Shown here one piece after another: positions 18,436-27,255 of a stretch of 64,000 nucleotides of DNA (positions are counted from its first letter, which is position 1; each line of letters begins with the position of its first letter). The DNA lies in NCBI GenBank assembly GCA_900471815.1, contig UICE01000006.1:1-64000 (forward strand). The letters run 5' to 3'. The notes beneath the pieces are model-generated. The model saw only the letters and a list, made by a program, of their open reading frames with translations. It ran no database searches and was not told where the DNA came from. The translations under genes were made by a program, and so were the position numbers. The DNA comes from Hyphomicrobiales bacterium. Lineage in GTDB: Bacteria; Pseudomonadota; Alphaproteobacteria; Rhizobiales; Rhizobiaceae.

Positions 18436-19146
18436 ATGCGTAGAGCAGACCGACTTTTCCAGATTGTGCAGAAGCTGCGTGGCGGGCGACTTGTAACGGC
18501 AAGGCAACTTGCCGAAAAGCTTGAAGTGTCAGAACGTACGATCTATCGCGACATTGCCGATTTGCAGTCTACGGGTGTTCCCATTGATGGCGAAGCGGGC
18601 GTTGGCTATATTTTACGGGAAGGTTTTGACCTCCCACCCTTGATGTTCACCCGGGATGAGGTGGTAGCGCTTGTTGCTGGTGCGCGGCTGATAACTGCCT
18701 GGGGCGGTGCTTCCATGGCGCGCGCGGCCGAAGAGGCGATTATAAAGATCGGAGCCGTCCTGCCGAAGGAGGATCGCCCGCGTATCACCAACACACATAT
18801 TCACGCATCGGGCACCAATATTAGTGATAGCGCACGCGCTTTGATTGATCTGGCAGAAAATGCTGCCGAACAATGCCGCGTGCTTTCGATCACCTATACC
18901 GACCTTGAGGGCAAGGACAGTACGCGGGATATCAGGCCACTCGGTCTGTGGTTTTGGGGAAAAGTCTGGACATTGATCAGCTGGTGCGAGCTGCGTAATG
19001 ACTTTCGGACCTTCCGGATCGATCGCATCACGAAGGTTGAGAAGGCTGATCGCATCTTCCGTCAGGAGCGCGGCAGGACGCTTGCCGATTTCTACCGCAG
19101 GGTGGAACTTAGCGAAACACCAAATACCGAAGCCCGTGCTTCATAA
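18436..19146 (+). CDS. YafY-type transcriptional regulator (HTH_11 and WYL)
   Basis: DNA-binding regulator of 236 residues. The N-terminal HTH_11 domain is at about residues 5-60 (LVTARQLAEKLEVSERTIYR). The WYL domain at about 140-220 includes RDIRPLGLWFWGKVWTLISW and FRTFRIDRI. WYL domains bind ligands or nucleic acid and modulate the HTH. It directly follows the PfpI gene, which suggests it controls that operon or responds to the same signal; this is inference. Confidence 0.88.
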   Translation: MRRADRLFQIVQKLRGGRLVTARQLAEKLEVSERTIYRDIADLQSTGVPIDGEAGVGYILREGFDLPPLMFTRDEVVALVAGARLITAWGGASMARAAEEAIIKIGAVLPKEDRPRITNTHIHASGTNISDSARALIDLAENAAEQCRVLSITYTDLEGKDSTRDIRPLGLWFWGKVWTLISWCELRNDFRTFRIDRITKVEKADRIFRQERGRTLADFYRRVELSETPNTEARAS

Positions 19147-19152
19147 AGCCTT

Positions 19153-19695
19153 TTAACTGGGCAGTTGATCAATGGCGGTCTGGAAAGTTGCGCGCAATAT
19201 TGCGTAGGTTACGAAATGATAGCCGTCCTCCTCAGTTTCGCCCATCAGCTCCATTCCAAGCTTTTCGGCGACTCGGACTGATGCGCTGTTGCGAGGATCA
19301 ATAGCGGCGATAATTCGATCCACGGTGGTCGCCTTGAAACCATGTTCAAGAACAGGCTTGGCTGCTTCCGTTGCGATTCCTTTGCCCCAAGCCAGACGGT
19401 TGAGACGCCAACCGATTTCCACATCGGGCCCGATAGCATCATGGGGAATCAACAGCACCCAGCCAAGAAATTGATCCGAACGGGTTTTCTCGAAGATTGA
19501 CCAGTAGCCAAGGCCGATACCGAAATCGGTTGTTATCCGATCCGTCAGAAACTGTCTGTGACTGGTGTCATCGGTCCATGGACCGGGGATGAACTTTGTC
19601 ACAGCGGGATCGCGATCCATGGCAATGCAATCTTCGAAATGATCCATGGTCCGAGGTCGCAACAGCAAACGTTCAGTTTCAAAACCTGGAAGCAT
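19153..19695 (-). CDS. GNAT-family N-acetyltransferase (RimJ-like)
   Basis: A 180-residue acetyltransferase of the RimJ/RimL type. It begins with the typical FETERLLLRPRTMDHF, and the acetyl-CoA binding region WRLNRLAWGKGIATEA is followed by DPRNSASVRVAEKLGMEL. RBS AAGGAGTGAGCA precedes ATG 19695. It may acetylate protein N-termini, amino groups of small molecules or antibiotics; the substrate is not determinable. A terminator separates it from trcR upstream. Confidence 0.87.
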   Translation of the reverse strand: MLPGFETERLLLRPRTMDHFEDCIAMDRDPAVTKFIPGPWTDDTSHRQFLTDRITTDFGIGLGYWSIFEKTRSDQFLGWVLLIPHDAIGPDVEIGWRLNRLAWGKGIATEAAKPVLEHGFKATTVDRIIAAIDPRNSASVRVAEKLGMELMGETEEDGYHFVTYAILRATFQTAIDQLPS

Positions 19696-19713
19696 TGCTC
19701 ACTCCTTGACGTA

Positions 19714-19740
19714 AAAAGCCTCGTCACGGACGAGGCTTTT
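19714..19740 (-). terminator. Terminator after trcR
   Basis: Perfect stem AAAAGCCTCGTC/GACGAGGCTTTT with three-base loop ACG, 33 bp beyond the trcR stop on the minus strand; the A run at 19713-19717 gives a T tail on that strand. Confidence 0.85.
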
Positions 19741-19772
19741 GCTACATAGTCAGTCGAATGGTGCGGAGACGA

Positions 19773-20465
19773 TTATTCCTCGTCTTCGTCGTCCTGACGG
19801 CCTTTCAACGACGAAAGCTTGGCGAAAACCTTGTCTGCGTCAAGCTCCTGATCTTCTTCACGAACCGTTGGCTGAATGTCGAGATTTTCAGTCGCGGAAG
19901 CTGGCAGAAGTGTATCGCCACCTTCGCCCGGTTGTACTGGACGCCCGCGCGAAGAACGTTCGACCTCAATATCCAGATCAATCTGCGACGAGAGGCCCAG
20001 TGTAACCGGGTCCATTGGTTGCAGATTGTTGGAGTTCCAATGGGTGCGGTTGCGGATCTGTTCGATTGTCGATTTGGTCGTACCGATCAAGCGCGAAATC
20101 TGCGCATCTTTGAGCTCTGGATGATTGCGAACGAGCCAGAGAATAGCATTCGGACGATCCTGACGCTTGGACAACGGCGTATAGCGAGGGCCCTTGCGCT
20201 TGGTTTCGGGAACGCGAACCTTGGGGTCCGAAATCTTGAGCTTATGGTTCGGGTCTTTTTCGCCCTTGGCAATTTCTTCGCGGGATAGCTGGCCAGTGAT
20301 TAATGGGTCAAGGCCCTTGATGCCCTGCGCCGATTCACCGTCTGCAATAGCCTTAACTTCAAGCGGATGGAGCGTGCAGAATGCAGCGATTTGATCAAAA
20401 GACAGGGCCGTATTATCGACAAGCCAGACGGCCGTTGCCTTTGGCATTAGAAGCTGGGTGGCCAT
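19773..20465 (-). CDS. trcR: Cell-cycle transcriptional regulator TrcR (DUF1013)
   Basis: A 230-residue protein of the DUF1013/TrcR family, conserved in Alphaproteobacteria and described as a cell-cycle regulator. It begins ATQLLMPKATAVWLVDNTAL and contains a probable helix-turn-helix (LKDAQISRLIGTTKSTIEQI, about 120-140) preceded by RPNAILWLVRNHPE. The acidic C-terminus ends in DDEDEE. ATG 20465 is the natural start; the longer frame to 20639 adds 58 residues of unrelated composition. It stands alone, with a strong terminator after it and a divergent phytase-like gene upstream. Confidence 0.86.
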   Translation of the reverse strand: MATQLLMPKATAVWLVDNTALSFDQIAAFCTLHPLEVKAIADGESAQGIKGLDPLITGQLSREEIAKGEKDPNHKLKISDPKVRVPETKRKGPRYTPLSKRQDRPNAILWLVRNHPELKDAQISRLIGTTKSTIEQIRNRTHWNSNNLQPMDPVTLGLSSQIDLDIEVERSSRGRPVQPGEGGDTLLPASATENLDIQPTVREEDQELDADKVFAKLSSLKGRQDDEDEE

Positions 20466-20641
20466 AGATATAGTCCTCTTGTTCGTCCGCTCCGGAGGGG
20501 CGGGACGTGGGTTCAACCACAATTTCCGGGATTTCGAGCCGTTATATAGCGGTATTTTAATCGATGAGCAAGAATCGCTTTGGGGATTCGTGCCATGTTC
20601 CAAATAACCGCACATTCCCTCGGGCAAGTGTTTCATCAAAC

Positions 20642-20659
20642 TGTCATGTAAATGTCATG
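20642..20659 (+). promoter_or_regulatory. Pho box before phytase-like gene
   Basis: CTGTCATGTAAATGTCATGA contains two TGTCAT repeats exactly 11 bp apart (20642 and 20653), the spacing of a PhoB direct-repeat site. It lies about 55 bp before the start of the phytase-like gene. PhoB itself is encoded at 49545-50231. Confidence 0.75.
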
Positions 20660-20714
20660 ACACTGCAACAGACGCACGCGATCAGTCTCTTCAATTCAAT
20701 CGGAGATTGTTCCA

Positions 20715-22913
20715 ATGTCGCATCGTTTTCTCACCATCGGTCTTTGGACCATTCTGGCTGCATCCACAGCAATACCTGCAATGGCAGAACCAGTGTTCAA
20801 CCGCATTGCAAGCTTTCCCGTGATTTCCAACCTGCCAAAGGATTCCGATCTCTCGCAGGTGACTTCTTCCGAGATCATCACAGCATCAGAAGATGGCAAG
20901 ACATTGGTTTATTCTGACAGCCCAAATGGTGCGATCGGTTTTATTGATATCACTGAAGCAGGCAAGCCGCAGCCGCTGGGACAACTTAAGCTGGATGGCG
21001 AACCCACATCGGTAGCAGCCGTCGGTGCAAACGTCCTTGCCGCGGTCAATACTTCCAAGGACAAGGCCAATCCTTCAGGCCGCCTCGATGTGGTCGAGCT
21101 GGCCTCCCGCAAGGTGATTGCTACATGTGATCTCGGTGGACAGCCCGATTCTGTCGCTATCTCTCCCGACAAGACTTTTGCTGCCATAGCAATCGAAAAT
21201 GAACGTGATGAAGAGTTGAATGATGGAGAAATACCCCAGCTTCCAAGCGGCAATCTCAAAATAATTTCGCTGAAGGATGGTGCTCCGGATTGCGCAACAG
21301 CGAAAACCGTTGAACTTACCGGACTTTCCGAAATCGCACCGGAAGATGCCGAACCTGAGTTTGTCTCCATCAACCGGGAAAACCAGATTGCGGTAACACT
21401 GCAGGAAAACAACCACATCGCAATTATCGATGCGGCGAGCGGAAAAATTACAAATCATTTCTCTGCCGGCACTGTCGATCTGGATAAAATCGACGTGGAA
21501 AAAGATGGCGCTCTCAAGTTTGATGGCAGTGCAAAAGGTGTTCTGAGAGAGCCTGACACGATCAAATGGCTCGACAATAACCGCGTGATCGTTGCCAATG
21601 AAGGCGATTACAAAGGCGGATCGCGCAGCTTTACAATATTCACCAAAGACGGGAAAGTTGCCTACGAATCCGGCGCATCGCTTGAGCATAAGATTGCTGA
21701 AGCTGGTCACTATCCCGATAAGCGCAATAAGAAGGGCGTTGAGCTTGAAGGGGCTGAGGTCGGCAAATTCGGCGATACAAACTACCTGTTTGTTGCCAGT
21801 GAGCGTGCTTCGATTGTCGGTGTCTACAAGGACACGGGCGCTGAGCCGGAATTTGTTCAATTGCTGCCATCAGGCATCGCCCCCGAAGGTGTATTGGCAA
21901 TCCCATCACGCAATCTGCTGGTAACAGCCAATGAGGCTGATTTGATTAAAGATGGCGGCGTACGCTCGCATGTTATGATTTATGAACTCAAGGATCAGAA
22001 GCCGAATTATCCGCAGATCGTTTCGACGATGAAGGATGATGGAACGCCGCTTGGCTGGGGCGCTCTATCGGGATTGGTTGCTGATCTAAAGGAAGCGGGC
22101 AAGCTCTATGCCGTATCGGATTCCTTCTACTCCGCGGCGCCTTCGATCTTCACGATTGATGCGAACCAAAGCCCGGCAAAAATCACCAAAGCACTGGTCG
22201 TTAAACGCGGTGGGCAACCGGCACAGAAACTTGATCTTGAAGGCATCACCACGGATGGCGATGGCGGTTTCTGGCTCGCCAATGAAGGCGACCAGGCCAA
22301 GCTCGTGCCCCATGCAATTCTCAACGTAAACGGGAAAGGCGAGATCAAAAAGGAAATAGCACTTCCCGAAGAACTTCTGCCAAACCAGGTTCGTTTCGGC
22401 CTGGAAGGGATTACGCGTGTTGGGGAAGGTGATGACGCCACATTGTGGATGGCGATCCAGCGCGAGTGGAAGGATGACGAAAAAGGTTTCGTCAAACTGC
22501 TGAACTACAACATCAAGGATAAATCCTGGACTGCTGTTTCCTATCCGCTCGATAAAAGCGGAGCAGGTTGGGTCGGTCTTTCCGAAATTACCGCTCATGA
22601 CGGTCAGCTTTATATCGTTGAACGCGATAACCAGATTGGTGATAAGGCTGCCAACAAACGGTTATATCGTGTGGCGCTAGAGGGTTTGAAACCTGCCAAG
22701 ATCGGCGAAAAGCTACCCGTCGTTGAAAAGGTGCTGGCACATGATTTCATTGACGATCTCAAGAGCGCCAATGGCTACATTTCGGAAAAGCTTGAAGGGT
22801 TCGCTATTGATGTTGATGGCAATGGTTATGCCGTTACTGACAATGATGGTGTCGATGACTCATCGGGGGAAACCCTGTTTTTCGGCATCGGTAAGGTCCA
22901 GGCTACAAACTGA
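20715..22913 (+). CDS. Secreted phytase-like esterase/phosphatase (PF13449 type)
   Basis: Exported protein of 732 residues with a clear Sec signal peptide (first 23 residues, cleaved after AMA). The N-terminal two thirds form a beta-propeller with repeated beta-strand/DG motifs (SEDGKTLVYSDSPNG; QPDSVAISPDKTFAAIA; ANEGDYKGGSRSF). The C-terminal third has the esterase-like phytase pattern (LEGITTDGDGGFWLANEGD; GLEGITRVGEGDDATLWMA; LEGFAIDVDGNGYAVTDNDG). Family members release phosphate from organic esters in the periplasm or outside the cell. A good PhoB box upstream fits phosphate-starvation control. The propeller also resembles alkaline-phosphatase-associated choice-of-anchor proteins. Confidence 0.82.
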   Translation: MSHRFLTIGLWTILAASTAIPAMAEPVFNRIASFPVISNLPKDSDLSQVTSSEIITASEDGKTLVYSDSPNGAIGFIDITEAGKPQPLGQLKLDGEPTSVAAVGANVLAAVNTSKDKANPSGRLDVVELASRKVIATCDLGGQPDSVAISPDKTFAAIAIENERDEELNDGEIPQLPSGNLKIISLKDGAPDCATAKTVELTGLSEIAPEDAEPEFVSINRENQIAVTLQENNHIAIIDAASGKITNHFSAGTVDLDKIDVEKDGALKFDGSAKGVLREPDTIKWLDNNRVIVANEGDYKGGSRSFTIFTKDGKVAYESGASLEHKIAEAGHYPDKRNKKGVELEGAEVGKFGDTNYLFVASERASIVGVYKDTGAEPEFVQLLPSGIAPEGVLAIPSRNLLVTANEADLIKDGGVRSHVMIYELKDQKPNYPQIVSTMKDDGTPLGWGALSGLVADLKEAGKLYAVSDSFYSAAPSIFTIDANQSPAKITKALVVKRGGQPAQKLDLEGITTDGDGGFWLANEGDQAKLVPHAILNVNGKGEIKKEIALPEELLPNQVRFGLEGITRVGEGDDATLWMAIQREWKDDEKGFVKLLNYNIKDKSWTAVSYPLDKSGAGWVGLSEITAHDGQLYIVERDNQIGDKAANKRLYRVALEGLKPAKIGEKLPVVEKVLAHDFIDDLKSANGYISEKLEGFAIDVDGNGYAVTDNDGVDDSSGETLFFGIGKVQATN

Positions 22914-22931
22914 TAAAACCGGAAATAAGAT

Positions 22932-22954
22932 AAAGGCCGCATATAGCGGCCTTT
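22932..22954. terminator. Bidirectional terminator
   Basis: Stem AAAGGCCGC/GCGGCCTTT with loop ATATA between the convergent phytase-like and quinone oxidoreductase genes. Confidence 0.85.
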
Positions 22955-22965
22955 ACAGTCTTGGT

Positions 22966-23970
22966 TCAGCTTACATCTAAAACAATTTTGCCAATATGCT
23001 GGCCGTCTTCCATACGCTCATGCGCGCGCCAGGCTTCATGCAGTGGATAGACCATATCGATCACCGGCGCGACTTTACGCTCAGCCAATAGCGGCCAAAC
23101 GTTAAGTTCAAGCTCGCGGGCAATTCCGGCTTTGAACTCGATTGTTCGGGCCCTTAACGTTGATCCCGTATGTTGCAGTCGCTTGACCATCAGCTTGGTC
23201 ATATCGGTCGTTGCCTTTGCCCCGTTGAGAAAAGCAATCTGCACGATACGGCCATCAATAGCCGCCGCGTCATAGTTCCGGTCGATGTAGTCACCGCCAA
23301 CCATGTCGAGGATCAGATTGGCACCTTTGCCGTCCGTAAGTCGTTTCACAGCCTCGACAAAGTCCTCTTCGCGATAATTGATTGCGTGATCGGCTCCAAG
23401 CTTGACGCATGCTTCGCACTTGTCGCCTGATCCAGCCGTTGTAAATACGCTCGCCCCGAAGGCCTTGGCCAGCTGTATCGCTGTCGTGCCGATACCGGAC
23501 GAGCCGCCATGAACGAGAAATGTCTCGCCGCTTTGCAGGGCGCCCCTCTCAAAAACATTGTGCCAGACGGTGAAGAATGTTTCGGGAATTGCGGCGGCCT
23601 CTATGTAGCCGTAGCCTGCCGGGATCGGCAGGGCGTTGGATTCATGAACCGTACAATATTGGGCATAGCCGCCGCCGGCCACGAGTGCCGTAACACGTTC
23701 ACCAAGGCGGAAACGGGTTACACCTTCCCCTGTTGCGACAACATCCCCGGAAATTTCCAACCCCGGAATGTCTGAAGCGCCTTGTGGCGGTGGATAATGG
23801 CCTTGCCGTTGCAAAACATCGGGACGATTAACACCGGCGGACCGCACCCGCACAAGAAGCTCCCCGGATTTGGGCGCAGGAACGGGTCTCTCGCCCGCTT
23901 TGAGTACCCTTGGGCCACCTGGAGAACTGATCTCAATCGCCGTCATCACTGTTGGAATCTCTTCTGCCAT
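22966..23970 (-). CDS. NAD(P)H-quinone oxidoreductase (PIG3/QOR, zinc-free MDR)
   Basis: Medium-chain dehydrogenase of 334 residues without the structural or catalytic zinc ligands, as in quinone oxidoreductases and PIG3. Visible motifs: VRVRSAGVNRPDVLQRQGHYPPPQ, IPGLEISGDVVATG, the NADPH fold VHGGSSGIGTTAIQLAKAFG and MVGGDYIDRN. It probably reduces quinones or other electrophiles with NADPH. AGGGAAG lies 8 bp before ATG 23970; a second in-frame ATG is at 23946. It diverges from a DUF1192 gene. Confidence 0.88.
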   Translation of the reverse strand: MAEEIPTVMTAIEISSPGGPRVLKAGERPVPAPKSGELLVRVRSAGVNRPDVLQRQGHYPPPQGASDIPGLEISGDVVATGEGVTRFRLGERVTALVAGGGYAQYCTVHESNALPIPAGYGYIEAAAIPETFFTVWHNVFERGALQSGETFLVHGGSSGIGTTAIQLAKAFGASVFTTAGSGDKCEACVKLGADHAINYREEDFVEAVKRLTDGKGANLILDMVGGDYIDRNYDAAAIDGRIVQIAFLNGAKATTDMTKLMVKRLQHTGSTLRARTIEFKAGIARELELNVWPLLAERKVAPVIDMVYPLHEAWRAHERMEDGQHIGKIVLDVS

Positions 23971-24066
23971 TATGAACTTCCCTGATATTGATTCATTGGA
24001 ATAATTTGCAATTCCAAGTGGTTGGAATGTATCTTACTACGCGGAGGCGACAAGTGGAGGAAAGAA

Positions 24067-24252
24067 ATGTCACTTTTCGATGAAGAGCCCCGGCGCAAGA
24101 CTGTTCATGATATCGGCCAGGACTTGTCTTTGCTATCTGTTGCAGAACTTGATGAGCGTATAGGCTTGTTGCGTGCGGAGATTGTACGTCTTGAGGAGGA
24201 GCGTTCGCGAAAGGGAGATAGCAAGGTTGCTGCAGAGGCGCTCTTTCGCTGA
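24067..24252 (+). CDS. DUF1192 small protein
   Basis: A 61-residue protein starting MSLFDEEPRRKTVHDIGQDL and continuing with a helical segment SVAELDERIGLLRAEIVRLE that forms a short coiled coil, the DUF1192 pattern of Alphaproteobacteria. RBS GGAGGAAAG is 5 bp before ATG 24067. No function is known for the family. It sits between a divergent quinone oxidoreductase and an MFS transporter. Confidence 0.85.
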   Translation: MSLFDEEPRRKTVHDIGQDLSLLSVAELDERIGLLRAEIVRLEEERSRKGDSKVAAEALFR

Positions 24253-24363
24253 TTGATTTCAATTTGGTGCAGGTGCCATCAAGTTTCCGCATTGATAACC
24301 GAGAGAAAGCTGCATCCCTATCAATACAGAGCCGTCTTCCCCCGCTCGTCCGAAGGATATCTC

Positions 24364-25605
24364 GTGTTTCGTTCATTCATTCAGGTCTTTGCGCTTCTTT
24401 GCGGCACATCTTTTCTCGTCATGGCTTCAGGCCTGCATGGATTATTACTACCCTTGCGCGGCGGCGCCGAAGGGTTTTCAACGACATCGCTCGGTTTGCT
24501 GGGAACAGCATGGGCAGGTGGTTTTATAACAGCCTGCCTTCTTGCCCCGCGACTGGTGAGAAGAGTCGGACATGTTCGTGCATTCAGCGCCTTTGCCGCG
24601 ATTGCGGCAATCGTTGCGCTGATGACCGGAATACTCGTTAATTCAACGGCTTGGATTGTCCTGCGCGCCCTCACCGGATTTGCCATGGCAGGCTCCTATA
24701 TGGTGATTGAGAGTTGGCTTAATGAGCGGGCCACGAACGCCAATCGCGGCCAAATATTCGGTCTCTATATGGTGGTCAATTTCGGGTCGATAACGGTTGG
24801 CCAGCTGATGATCGGTTTTGGCGACGTGCATAATGGCACGTTCTTTATGCTGTCCGGCATATTGTTCTGTCTCGCATTGATTCCGACAGCTATTTCAACA
24901 GCCAGCAGTCCAAAACCATTGACGGAAGTGCAGCTTGATTTGCGTGCGCTTTACCGTAATTCGCCGGTGGCCTTTCTTGGCTGCATACTTATTGGCGTTG
25001 CCAATGGCGCATTCGGTACGCTGGGCGCTGTATATGGCGCTGCGACAGGGATTTCGGTCGGTGAAATCGCCTTGATGATGAGCGCCTCGGTGCTCGGCGG
25101 CGCGCTGATGCAGATTCCGGTCGGGCGTATGTCTGATCGAACCGACCGGCGTTATGTATTGGCCTTCGTTGGCGGTGCTGCGGCATTGATCGGGCTGTTG
25201 ATTTTCTTCATCGCTCCAAGGCATGCCACGATCATTCTCATCATGACGGCGATATATGGTGGCTTGGCCTATACGCTCTATCCCGTGGCTGTTGCGCATG
25301 CCAACGACTTTTCGGACTCCGAAAACTTCGTCAAAGTGACGAGTGGCCTGTTGTTGCTCTATGGTTTTGGCACGATGATCGGCCCGGTACTGGGCGCCTG
25401 GGCGATGGAGACCATCGGAGCCGAAGGATTGTTTGCGATCACGGCACTGGCTCATGCGGCAATCATGTGTCATGCAATCATTCGCTCGCGAATGCGCGCG
25501 CCGGTGCCAATCGAACTGCGGGATAATTTTCAGACGGTGCATTCGGAACGTGCAACACCCGAAGGTGTAAAGCTTGATCCACGTGCGGAAACCCTGCCCG
25601 AATAG
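24364..25605 (+). CDS. MFS transporter (YcaD-like)
   Basis: Major facilitator superfamily carrier of 413 residues with about 12 hydrophobic helices. The loop 2-3 motif is divergent (RRVGHVR), and the region GFAMAGSYMVIESWLNERA with FGLYMVVNFGSITVGQ matches the YcaD group of MFS proteins. The second half includes PVGRMSDRTDRR, the usual loop 8-9 motif. GTG 24364 is preferred because AAGGA precedes it and the first helix starts there; the longer frame adds 37 soluble residues. Its substrate is unknown. An ArsR regulator follows closely. Confidence 0.87.
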   Translation: MFRSFIQVFALLCGTSFLVMASGLHGLLLPLRGGAEGFSTTSLGLLGTAWAGGFITACLLAPRLVRRVGHVRAFSAFAAIAAIVALMTGILVNSTAWIVLRALTGFAMAGSYMVIESWLNERATNANRGQIFGLYMVVNFGSITVGQLMIGFGDVHNGTFFMLSGILFCLALIPTAISTASSPKPLTEVQLDLRALYRNSPVAFLGCILIGVANGAFGTLGAVYGAATGISVGEIALMMSASVLGGALMQIPVGRMSDRTDRRYVLAFVGGAAALIGLLIFFIAPRHATIILIMTAIYGGLAYTLYPVAVAHANDFSDSENFVKVTSGLLLLYGFGTMIGPVLGAWAMETIGAEGLFAITALAHAAIMCHAIIRSRMRAPVPIELRDNFQTVHSERATPEGVKLDPRAETLPE

Positions 25606-25651
25606 CGACAAATCCGTTGACATTGCTGGCGGTTTAAACCGAAACTGCAAC

Positions 25652-25915
25652 ATGGTCGAAACAGATGCTTTTGTTGCAATTTCCGATCCCAACCGCCGAT
25701 ACCTTCTTGAGGAATTGAGGCGGGGTCCAAAAACCGTGAATGAGTTGGCGTCCTGTCTTCCTATATCGCGCCCCGCGGTCTCCCAGCACCTTAAAGCACT
25801 GCTTGATGCGCAACTGGTTTCGGTGAAATCAGAAGGCACCCGCCGCATCTATGCAGTCGACGATAGCGGCTTTTTCCATTTGAATTTGTGGCTTGATCAG
25901 TTCTGGAATGAATAA
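25652..25915 (+). CDS. ArsR-family HTH regulator
   Basis: An 87-residue winged-helix protein. ISDPNRRYLLEELRRGPKTV and the recognition helix ISRPAVSQHLKALLDA are typical of ArsR-type repressors; TRRIYAVDDSG is the wing and end. It lacks the metal-binding Cys motif of ArsR/SmtB sensors, so it resembles the SdpR-like autorepressor group. ATG 25652 gives a standard domain start. It is 46 bp after the MFS gene and could control it. A strong terminator follows. Confidence 0.82.
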   Translation: MVETDAFVAISDPNRRYLLEELRRGPKTVNELASCLPISRPAVSQHLKALLDAQLVSVKSEGTRRIYAVDDSGFFHLNLWLDQFWNE

Positions 25916-25953
25916 TCCGCCATAGCACCGGCAGAAAACTAATCCAAAGACAT

Positions 25954-25990
25954 GAAAACCCGGCTGTCTGACCAGACGTGCCGGGTTTTC
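25954..25990 (+). terminator. Terminator after ArsR gene
   Basis: Outer stem GAAAACCCGG/CCGGGTTTTC with an inner GTCTG/CAGAC stem, 39 bases after the stop. Confidence 0.8.
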
Positions 25991-26056
25991 GGATCTGCCG
26001 CGTGATATACTCAGGCGGAATTCGGGGTCTATCTTGCCTTGCGACCCGGAGTCGTT

Positions 26057-26236
26057 TTAGTGGTGAGTAACGAGCGTACGAATTTTTTCGATTTGCTCTT
26101 TCAGCACAAGCTTGCGACGCTTGAGGTCGCTAATCTTAAGATCGTCCGTAGCTGGACTTAGCATTGCATCGGAGATTTCTTTCTCAAGTGCTCCATGCTT
26201 ACGTTCAAGCGTTTCAAGATGAGACTCAATGGCCAT
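26057..26236 (-). CDS. DUF465 (YdcH-like) small protein, copy 1
   Basis: A 59-residue protein I read by hand on the minus strand: it starts MAIESHLETLERKHGALEKE, has a central ISDAMLSPATDDLKISDLKR and ends LVTHH. This is the DUF465/YdcH pattern of two short helices (L-x-x-x-H-x-x-L-E and D-D-x-x-I-x-x-L-K-x-x-K-L-x-L-K). RBS GGGAGAAGC is just upstream of ATG 26236. A second DUF465 gene lies 225 bp away in the opposite orientation. Function is unknown. Confidence 0.85.
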   Translation of the reverse strand: MAIESHLETLERKHGALEKEISDAMLSPATDDLKISDLKRRKLVLKEQIEKIRTLVTHH

Positions 26237-26460
26237 GCGGCTTCTCCCTTGGTTAATTTCCTTGCTCGTAATGCCCTGTCAGCCAAGTAGCGGCTTTATG
26301 ACAGAGCCGTGACACTCTGCCACTACTTGAAGCAATTGTCGAATATGTTTCGCAGGATTTTATTGTCACATGAAATGTGATATTGCGGCATACCGGCAAG
26401 TGACAGTGTTACTCCGGACCGCTTTTGATAATTCTACAGCAAAATACCGGGAATCACTGC

Positions 26461-26664
26461 ATGTCCGATCAAGATCAGGCTGACATTCGATTGGCAGTCG
26501 CAAGATTGAAGCAAGAGCATCTGGACTTCGATGCAGCTATCCAGGCAATGATCCAAGTTGGTTGCGACCAGCTGCGTATCCAGCGCATGAAAAAGAAGAA
26601 ACTCATCATCAAAGATAAGCTCATCGAGCTGGAAGACAAAATCATCCCCGACATAATCGCCTGA
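26461..26664 (+). CDS. DUF465 (YdcH-like) small protein, copy 2
   Basis: A 67-residue protein with the DUF465 layout: VARLKQEHLDFDAAIQAMIQ followed by LRIQRMKKKKLIIKDKLIEL. ATG 26461 fits the family length; the open frame reaches back 12 codons but those residues are not typical. It diverges from the other DUF465 copy and precedes purE by 91 bp. The two copies have diverged clearly in sequence, so this is an old duplication or separate recruitment. Function is unknown. Confidence 0.8.
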   Translation: MSDQDQADIRLAVARLKQEHLDFDAAIQAMIQVGCDQLRIQRMKKKKLIIKDKLIELEDKIIPDIIA

Positions 26665-26755
26665 TATCAAAGAGCAATCTGCGGTGCTGTGACTTATGCT
26701 TGCAGGCTCTTTGCTTTTACACTAATTCCCCCATTCCATTATTAGAGGATGCTCA

Positions 26756-27253
26756 ATGGCTGATACACGTGCTGACGTAGCAATCATTATGGGAAGCCAG
26801 TCCGATTGGTCGACCATGCGTCATGCGGCTGAAACGTTGGACAGCCTTGGAATTTCTCACGATGACCGGATCGTTTCGGCGCACAGAACGCCGGATCGAT
26901 TGGTCGAGTTCGCCAAAAGCGCGAGAGAATCTGGTTTCAAGGTCATTATTGCGGGTGCAGGCGGTGCTGCACATCTGCCAGGCATGGCTGCGTCCATGAC
27001 GCCTTTGCCGGTTTTTGGCGTACCTGTTGAATCGAAGGCTCTCTCCGGCCAGGACTCGCTGCTTTCCATAGTGCAAATGCCAGCGGGCATACCCGTCGGG
27101 ACATTGGCAATTGGCCGGGCAGGCGCGGTCAATGCCGCATTGCTGGCGGCAGCGGTTTTGGCTCTGCACGATAAGGAACTGGCAAAACGGCTTGATGCTT
27201 TCCGGCAGGCACAAAGCGAGAAGGTTGCGATGCGGCCTTCCGACGAGGTTTGA
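26756..27253 (+). CDS. purE: N5-carboxyaminoimidazole ribonucleotide mutase
   Basis: Class I PurE of 165 residues, converting N5-CAIR to CAIR in purine synthesis. The N-terminal [15 protein letters not shown] and SAHRTPDRL bind the substrate phosphate; [16 protein letters not shown] holds the active-site His. RBS AGAGGA precedes ATG 26756. The stop codon overlaps the start region of purK, which acts in the step before; the two form an operon. Confidence 0.96.
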   Translation: MADTRADVAIIMGSQSDWSTMRHAAETLDSLGISHDDRIVSAHRTPDRLVEFAKSARESGFKVIIAGAGGAAHLPGMAASMTPLPVFGVPVESKALSGQDSLLSIVQMPAGIPVGTLAIGRAGAVNAALLAAAVLALHDKELAKRLDAFRQAQSEKVAMRPSDEV

Positions 27254-27255
27254 GA

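Noticed and set aside
24253-24363. N-terminal extension of the MFS transporter
   Set aside because: It is soluble and Cys/His-rich without family support, while GTG 24364 has an RBS and starts at the first helix.
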